A DNA stretch of 64,000 nt, taken from the NCBI GenBank assembly GCA_030441535.1, contig JAUJFZ010000001.1, positions 400,001-464,000 of the forward strand. Reading direction: 5' to 3'. Positions 60,674-64,000 of this stretch are shown one piece after another. The translations under genes were made by a program, and so were the position numbers. This DNA comes from Betaproteobacteria bacterium LSUCC0117. Its GTDB lineage: Bacteria; Pseudomonadota; Gammaproteobacteria; Burkholderiales; Burkholderiaceae_C. Within the stretch, counting starts at the first letter, position 1. The number at the start of each line of letters is the position of its first letter. Below the pieces are notes generated by a model. It saw only the letters and a program-made list of their open reading frames with translations. It was not told the origin of the DNA and searched no databases.

Positions 60674-60838
60674 GCGTGTTCATACCACTTTTAGGCGTAA
60701 AAAAAACACTTCGATTTCTCGTAAGTGATTGATTTAACTGGCTTATTACTGGTGGGTGGTACAGGGTTCGAACCTGTGACCCCTGCCGTGTGAAGGGAAC
60801 GCCTGCAACAGTGCCGTCACAACTCCACTGCAACGGCG
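60674..60838 (-). repeat. tRNA 3'-half remnant 4 with terminator and arm
   Basis: Almost the same 165 bp as remnant 1: arm with ACTCCACTGCAACGGC, anticodon loop TTCACAC, T arm, CCA (60750-60752) and a hairpin with an eight-T run on the minus strand. The 5' half of the tRNA is absent. Confidence 0.85.
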
Positions 60839-61091
60839 CTGCAAGTCTAACGCAAAGTCGCAAGCTGACTAAGTTCACATTCCAGTAGACCAAAAGTGTC
60901 TTTTGGACTCCCGATGCTGGGCACCTCGAATCGATTTACCGGTCAAGCGCGCCAACTCATCTGAGCCGTTTGGCTCCACGGGTAATCACTAATTACGTCA
61001 ATCATCGGATTCGTTAGCATCCAATCAAGTCCTCTGACCTCTGATATCTTATGAATGCGCAATATCTTGCTGATCGAAAAAGCCCTGCCAA
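60839..61091. other. Spacer before the GntR gene
   Basis: About 250 bp with no gene. It probably holds the promoter of the GntR/TRAP genes; no clear operator is visible. Confidence 0.4.
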
Positions 61092-61787
61092 ATGAAGTTG
61101 TCCACCAGAGTACCCGCTTACAAAATGGCCGCGCTCGAGATTCGCAAATTCATCGAGTCAAATGGCCTCACCGTAGGCAAGCCACTTCCCCCTGAAGCCA
61201 CATTGGCCCAGCAGTTGGGCATCAGCCGCCCATCACTCAGGGAGGGTGTCAAGGCGCTTGAGTCCGTTGGCGTGCTCGAGGCGCGGCACGGCGACGGCGT
61301 GTATGTAGCCGATTTCTCCTTCGACTCGATTGTCGAAAACCTCCCCTATTCGATGCTTGCTGACAACGCACAGCTGACACAGTTACTCGAGGTTCGCACA
61401 GCGCTGGAGGTCGGCATGATCGCCAAGATTGCCGAAATCATTCCCAAAGCGGACATCGATGAATTGCGACACCTCGCGATGCGGATGAAACAAATGGCTG
61501 AAGAGGGCAAGAGCTTTGCAGACGAGGATCGGCAATTTCATGCACGCCTTTTCAGCTGCCTTGAAAACCCATTCCTCGATCGGTTGGTGGACTTATTTTG
61601 GAAGGTGTTCCAAAAAATGGCGCACACACTGCCGGTAGCTGCCCCCAGCTCAGGGCAGCAAACTGCCCAAGAGCACCTTGAGATCGTAGAGCGGCTATCC
61701 CAAGGGGACGTCATCCAGCTGCAATTAGCCCACGAGCGACATTTTCAGGAAATAAGAAAGCGAATTCTTTCCCGCCAAAACAGTTAA
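61092..61787 (+). CDS. GntR-family (FadR subfamily) transcriptional regulator
   Basis: 231 residues: winged helix with LPPEATLAQQLGISRPSLREGVKALESVGVLEARHGDGVYV, then an FCD effector domain with conserved Asp/His residues (EVRTALEVGMIA, DRQFHARLFSCLENP, EHLEIVERLSQGD, AHERHF). It lies directly upstream of a TRAP transporter operon on the same strand and presumably senses the imported acid. Confidence 0.91.
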   Translation: MKLSTRVPAYKMAALEIRKFIESNGLTVGKPLPPEATLAQQLGISRPSLREGVKALESVGVLEARHGDGVYVADFSFDSIVENLPYSMLADNAQLTQLLEVRTALEVGMIAKIAEIIPKADIDELRHLAMRMKQMAEEGKSFADEDRQFHARLFSCLENPFLDRLVDLFWKVFQKMAHTLPVAAPSSGQQTAQEHLEIVERLSQGDVIQLQLAHERHFQEIRKRILSRQNS

Positions 61788-61865
61788 CTAGATTTTTCTT
61801 GGCCCCGCTTGATTCAACATGGCCCAGCGGGATTACCGATTTCAATTGGCCATGAGGAGATCATG

Positions 61866-62828
61866 ATGCAATTCAAAAAATGGTTGATCGGCACCGCGTT
61901 GACGATCGGGCTTGGATCGGTCTACGCCCAGACCACGCTCCGTCTGGGTATGCAATTACCGGAGACGCACCCCTCGTATCAAGGTGCGTTGGAAATCAAG
62001 AACACCCTCGAGAAGCTCTCGAAAGGCGCTATGACCTTACGCATTTTCCCCAGCTCACAACTGGGCGACTTCAAAGCCATGGTCGCGCAGGCGCAAGCCG
62101 GCGAATTGGATATGGCGATGACAGGGTATCCCGACATGAGCTATGTCATCCCTGAGCTGAAACTCATTGGTGCGCCGTATGTCATTTCTGATTACGCGCA
62201 CCTGCGTGCAGTGATCAAGAGCCCTGTTGGTCAAAAGATGGATGCGAAATTCCGAGAAAAGGGCATCCGCGTGTTGGACGTCTGGTACGAGGGCGCCCGT
62301 CACACCACAGCCAACAAGGCAATCAACAGCATGGCTGACTTAAAAGGCCTGAAGATGCGCACGCCCAACGTGCCCTTCTTAATTGCCTACGCGAGGGCTG
62401 TCGGCGCTACACCTGCCCCTGTTGCATTTGCAGAGGTCTATTTGGCTCTGCAAACCAAGCAAGTCGATGCGCAGGAAAATCCGCTGCCAACGATCGATGC
62501 TGCCAAGCTCTATGAAGTTCAGAAACACATCGCCTTGACAGGTCACTTCATCGCCAGCTCCTCCATCCTGATGAGTGAGAAGTCTTGGGGCAAATTAACC
62601 GAAGAGCAACGCAAGTGGGTTTCCGAAGCGGCAGAAGCTGGTGGTCGGGTTAGCAGTAAGCTGGTCGCCGATAAGGAGAAGAGCTTGATCGACACCTTCA
62701 AGAGTCGCGGTATTACCTTCACACAACCAGACACTGCGCCCTTCCGCGCAGCGATGAAAGGCTATTACGACGAGCTCGAAGCCGAATTTGGCAAGGGCGA
62801 AATCCAAAAGATCATGGACGTGAAGTGA
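61866..62828 (+). CDS. TRAP transporter substrate-binding protein (DctP family)
   Basis: 320 residues, with a signal peptide ending GLGSVYAQ. LRLGMQLPETHPSYQGALEI, FPSSQLGDFKAMVAQAQAGELDMAM and LKGLKMRTPNVPFLIAYARAVGATPAPVAFAEVYLALQTKQVDAQENPL with the binding Arg are DctP motifs. GAGGAG fits the ATG at 61866 better than the adjacent ATG at 61863. The ligand is probably an organic acid. Confidence 0.92.
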   Translation: MQFKKWLIGTALTIGLGSVYAQTTLRLGMQLPETHPSYQGALEIKNTLEKLSKGAMTLRIFPSSQLGDFKAMVAQAQAGELDMAMTGYPDMSYVIPELKLIGAPYVISDYAHLRAVIKSPVGQKMDAKFREKGIRVLDVWYEGARHTTANKAINSMADLKGLKMRTPNVPFLIAYARAVGATPAPVAFAEVYLALQTKQVDAQENPLPTIDAAKLYEVQKHIALTGHFIASSSILMSEKSWGKLTEEQRKWVSEAAEAGGRVSSKLVADKEKSLIDTFKSRGITFTQPDTAPFRAAMKGYYDELEAEFGKGEIQKIMDVK

Positions 62829-62835
62829 GACGTTA

Positions 62836-63309
62836 ATGCAAGCTCAGCAAGAAAATGATCCAGAACCAGTGATCCAGCCAACACGCTGGGAAGGCTGGGT
62901 CGCATCGATACTCATGATCGCGCTCTGTGGCGTCATTTTCTTGCAGATCCTCGGACGCTTTGGTTTTTTTCCTGGTCGCGTCTGGACTGAGGAGCTAACG
63001 CGCTGGCTGTGGGTTTGGTTGGCACTACTGGGTTGTGCCGCGACTGAGGCCCACGGTCAGCACCTCCGCATGGAGATACTCACGAGCTTTTGGTCAAGCA
63101 AAACGCAATTCATCAGTGAAAAATTACAGCAGGTCGTGGCATTAGCCACTGTGTTGTTCTTGACTTGGTTGGGCTACAAGGGAGTCCTGAGAACTTGGTA
63201 CAACGAGTCCGTCACATTACCCGTGTCCGACGCCGTCCTTTATGCCGCCCTACCCATCGCCATGCTGCTGTGGGCACACCGAATTATTCATCGACTAATT
63301 GCCCCATAA
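62836..63309 (+). CDS. TRAP transporter small permease (DctQ family)
   Basis: 157 residues with four membrane spans (about 23-42, 55-71, 95-113, 130-150). VWTEELTRWLWVWLALLGCA is the conserved DctQ segment. It begins 7 nt after the DctP gene and 14 nt before DctM. Confidence 0.92.
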   Translation: MQAQQENDPEPVIQPTRWEGWVASILMIALCGVIFLQILGRFGFFPGRVWTEELTRWLWVWLALLGCAATEAHGQHLRMEILTSFWSSKTQFISEKLQQVVALATVLFLTWLGYKGVLRTWYNESVTLPVSDAVLYAALPIAMLLWAHRIIHRLIAP

Positions 63310-63323
63310 CTTAGCAGCCCGCA

Positions 63324-64000
63324 ATGGTACTAACTCTGTTTCTCTCGGCGTGGCTGATTCTGGTCCTACTGGGTACACCCATTGGTATGTCAATGGTGTT
63401 GGCATCGCTGGGTTACTTCGCTTACGCAGGTATCGGCATCAACTTTGCCGCGCAACGCGTCGTTGACGGACTAAACAGTTTCCCAATCATTGCAGTACCG
63501 CTGTTTATCTTGGCCGCAAACATCTTCAACGCATCGGGCATAACGCGCCATATTTTCGGCTTCGCAACTTCGCTGGTTGGACACTTTAGAGGTGGTTTGG
63601 GTCATGTCAACATCCTCGCCAGTCTGTTCTTTTCAGGTATGTCGGGGTCTGCATTGGCCGACGCTGGGGGCTTGGGAAAAATCGAGGCCCGCGCCATGCA
63701 AGAGGCAGGCTACCCGCATGACCTCGCTGCAGTCTTGACATCGGTCTCTGCAATATTAGGGCCATTGGTTCCACCGAGTATCCCGATGGTCGTTTATGGC
63801 GTCGTCTCTGGCGCCTCGATTGGTGGACTATTTCTGGGTGGCATCATTCCTGGCCTGCTCTGCACCGCTGCGATGATGATCATGTTGTATCTCGTCGCCT
63901 TGCGCCGCGATCTGCCTATCGAGCCCCGCGCCACTTTCAAAGAAATTCGGCAGCGTTTAGCCAAGTCTTTTCCCGCCTTGATGACGCCTGTCGTCATTAT
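63324..64000 (+). CDS. TRAP transporter large permease (DctM family), truncated by window edge
   Basis: The first 225 codons are present. VLTLFLSAWLILVLLGTPIG, SFPIIAVPLFILAANIF, LFFSGMSGSALADAGGLGKI, EARAMQEAGYPHDLAAVLTS and LGPLVPPSIPMVVYGVVSG are classical DctM segments. It completes a sodium-driven TRAP system with the two genes before it. Confidence 0.94.
   Translation, partial: MVLTLFLSAWLILVLLGTPIGMSMVLASLGYFAYAGIGINFAAQRVVDGLNSFPIIAVPLFILAANIFNASGITRHIFGFATSLVGHFRGGLGHVNILASLFFSGMSGSALADAGGLGKIEARAMQEAGYPHDLAAVLTSVSAILGPLVPPSIPMVVYGVVSGASIGGLFLGGIIPGLLCTAAMMIMLYLVALRRDLPIEPRATFKEIRQRLAKSFPALMTPVVI

Noticed and set aside
1..64000. CRISPR array, integrase or transposase genes
   Set aside because: No regularly spaced repeat series was seen, and none of the open frames shows tyrosine or serine recombinase or DDE transposase motifs, although the att-like remnants would predict an integrase somewhere in the genome.

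Overview
The window comes from a betaproteobacterium of the order Burkholderiales, most likely a Comamonadaceae-type freshwater or soil organism. This rests on the minus-strand housekeeping block gyrA-serC-pheA-tyrA-aroA preceded by a short OmpA-family gene and ubiG-gph, and on a one-piece tmRNA whose tag reads ANDERFALAA. No species name can be supported from sequence alone.

Layout. 1-9.1 kb is core genome: aromatic amino acid and serine synthesis with gyrA on the minus strand, then ompA, ubiG, gph and ssrA on the plus strand. 9.2-11.8 kb holds small genes (FolB-like, HNH, SDR, secreted nuclease) and a decayed acyl-CoA synthetase. 11.7-17.1 kb is a tightly packed minus-strand operon: an iron-sulfur photolyase-like protein, a Rieske oxygenase, a glutamine-synthetase-like ligase, a [2Fe-2S] ferredoxin and a ChrR-like cupin. 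DUF2237 and DUF2805 genes lie beside it. 18.1-24.2 kb is a plus-strand redox block: a tungsten-type aldehyde:ferredoxin oxidoreductase operon (polyferredoxin, catalytic subunit, FAD subunit, MoaD-like protein, a 99-residue unknown), followed by a c-type cytochrome and an FccB-like flavoprotein.

24.4-39 kb is accessory: an SDR gene that recurs almost identically at 50.5 kb, three small unknown genes (two are paralogues with a globin-like pattern but no proximal histidine), a potassium-channel-like protein, a divergent AraC/redoxin pair with a palindromic operator, an AEC transporter, copper-handling genes, and a LacI-controlled sugar ABC transporter operon with a glycoside hydrolase and a PIG-L deacetylase.

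39-61 kb is punctuated by four copies of a tRNA 3' half, read on the minus strand with anticodon-loop sequence TTCACAC (TTCACAA in the degenerate copy); three keep CCA and a terminator-like hairpin. They look like attachment-site scars of integrated elements. Between them lie a MoxR/DUF58/VWA cluster with a membrane trypsin-like protease, an MFS transporter, a haloalkane dehalogenase, an AlkB-type membrane hydroxylase, ChrA, the second SDR copy, a complete peptide/nickel-type ABC transporter, a GST, DUF1330 and SnoaL-like genes. The right edge starts a GntR-regulated TRAP transporter (DctP, DctQ, truncated DctM).

The accessory two thirds also carries a dispersed hairpin repeat (four copies), a second short repeat (two copies) and several gene fragments (acyl-CoA synthetase, VOC, HlyD, LacI). 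These are signs of repeated insertion, deletion and decay. I saw no integrase, transposase or CRISPR array.
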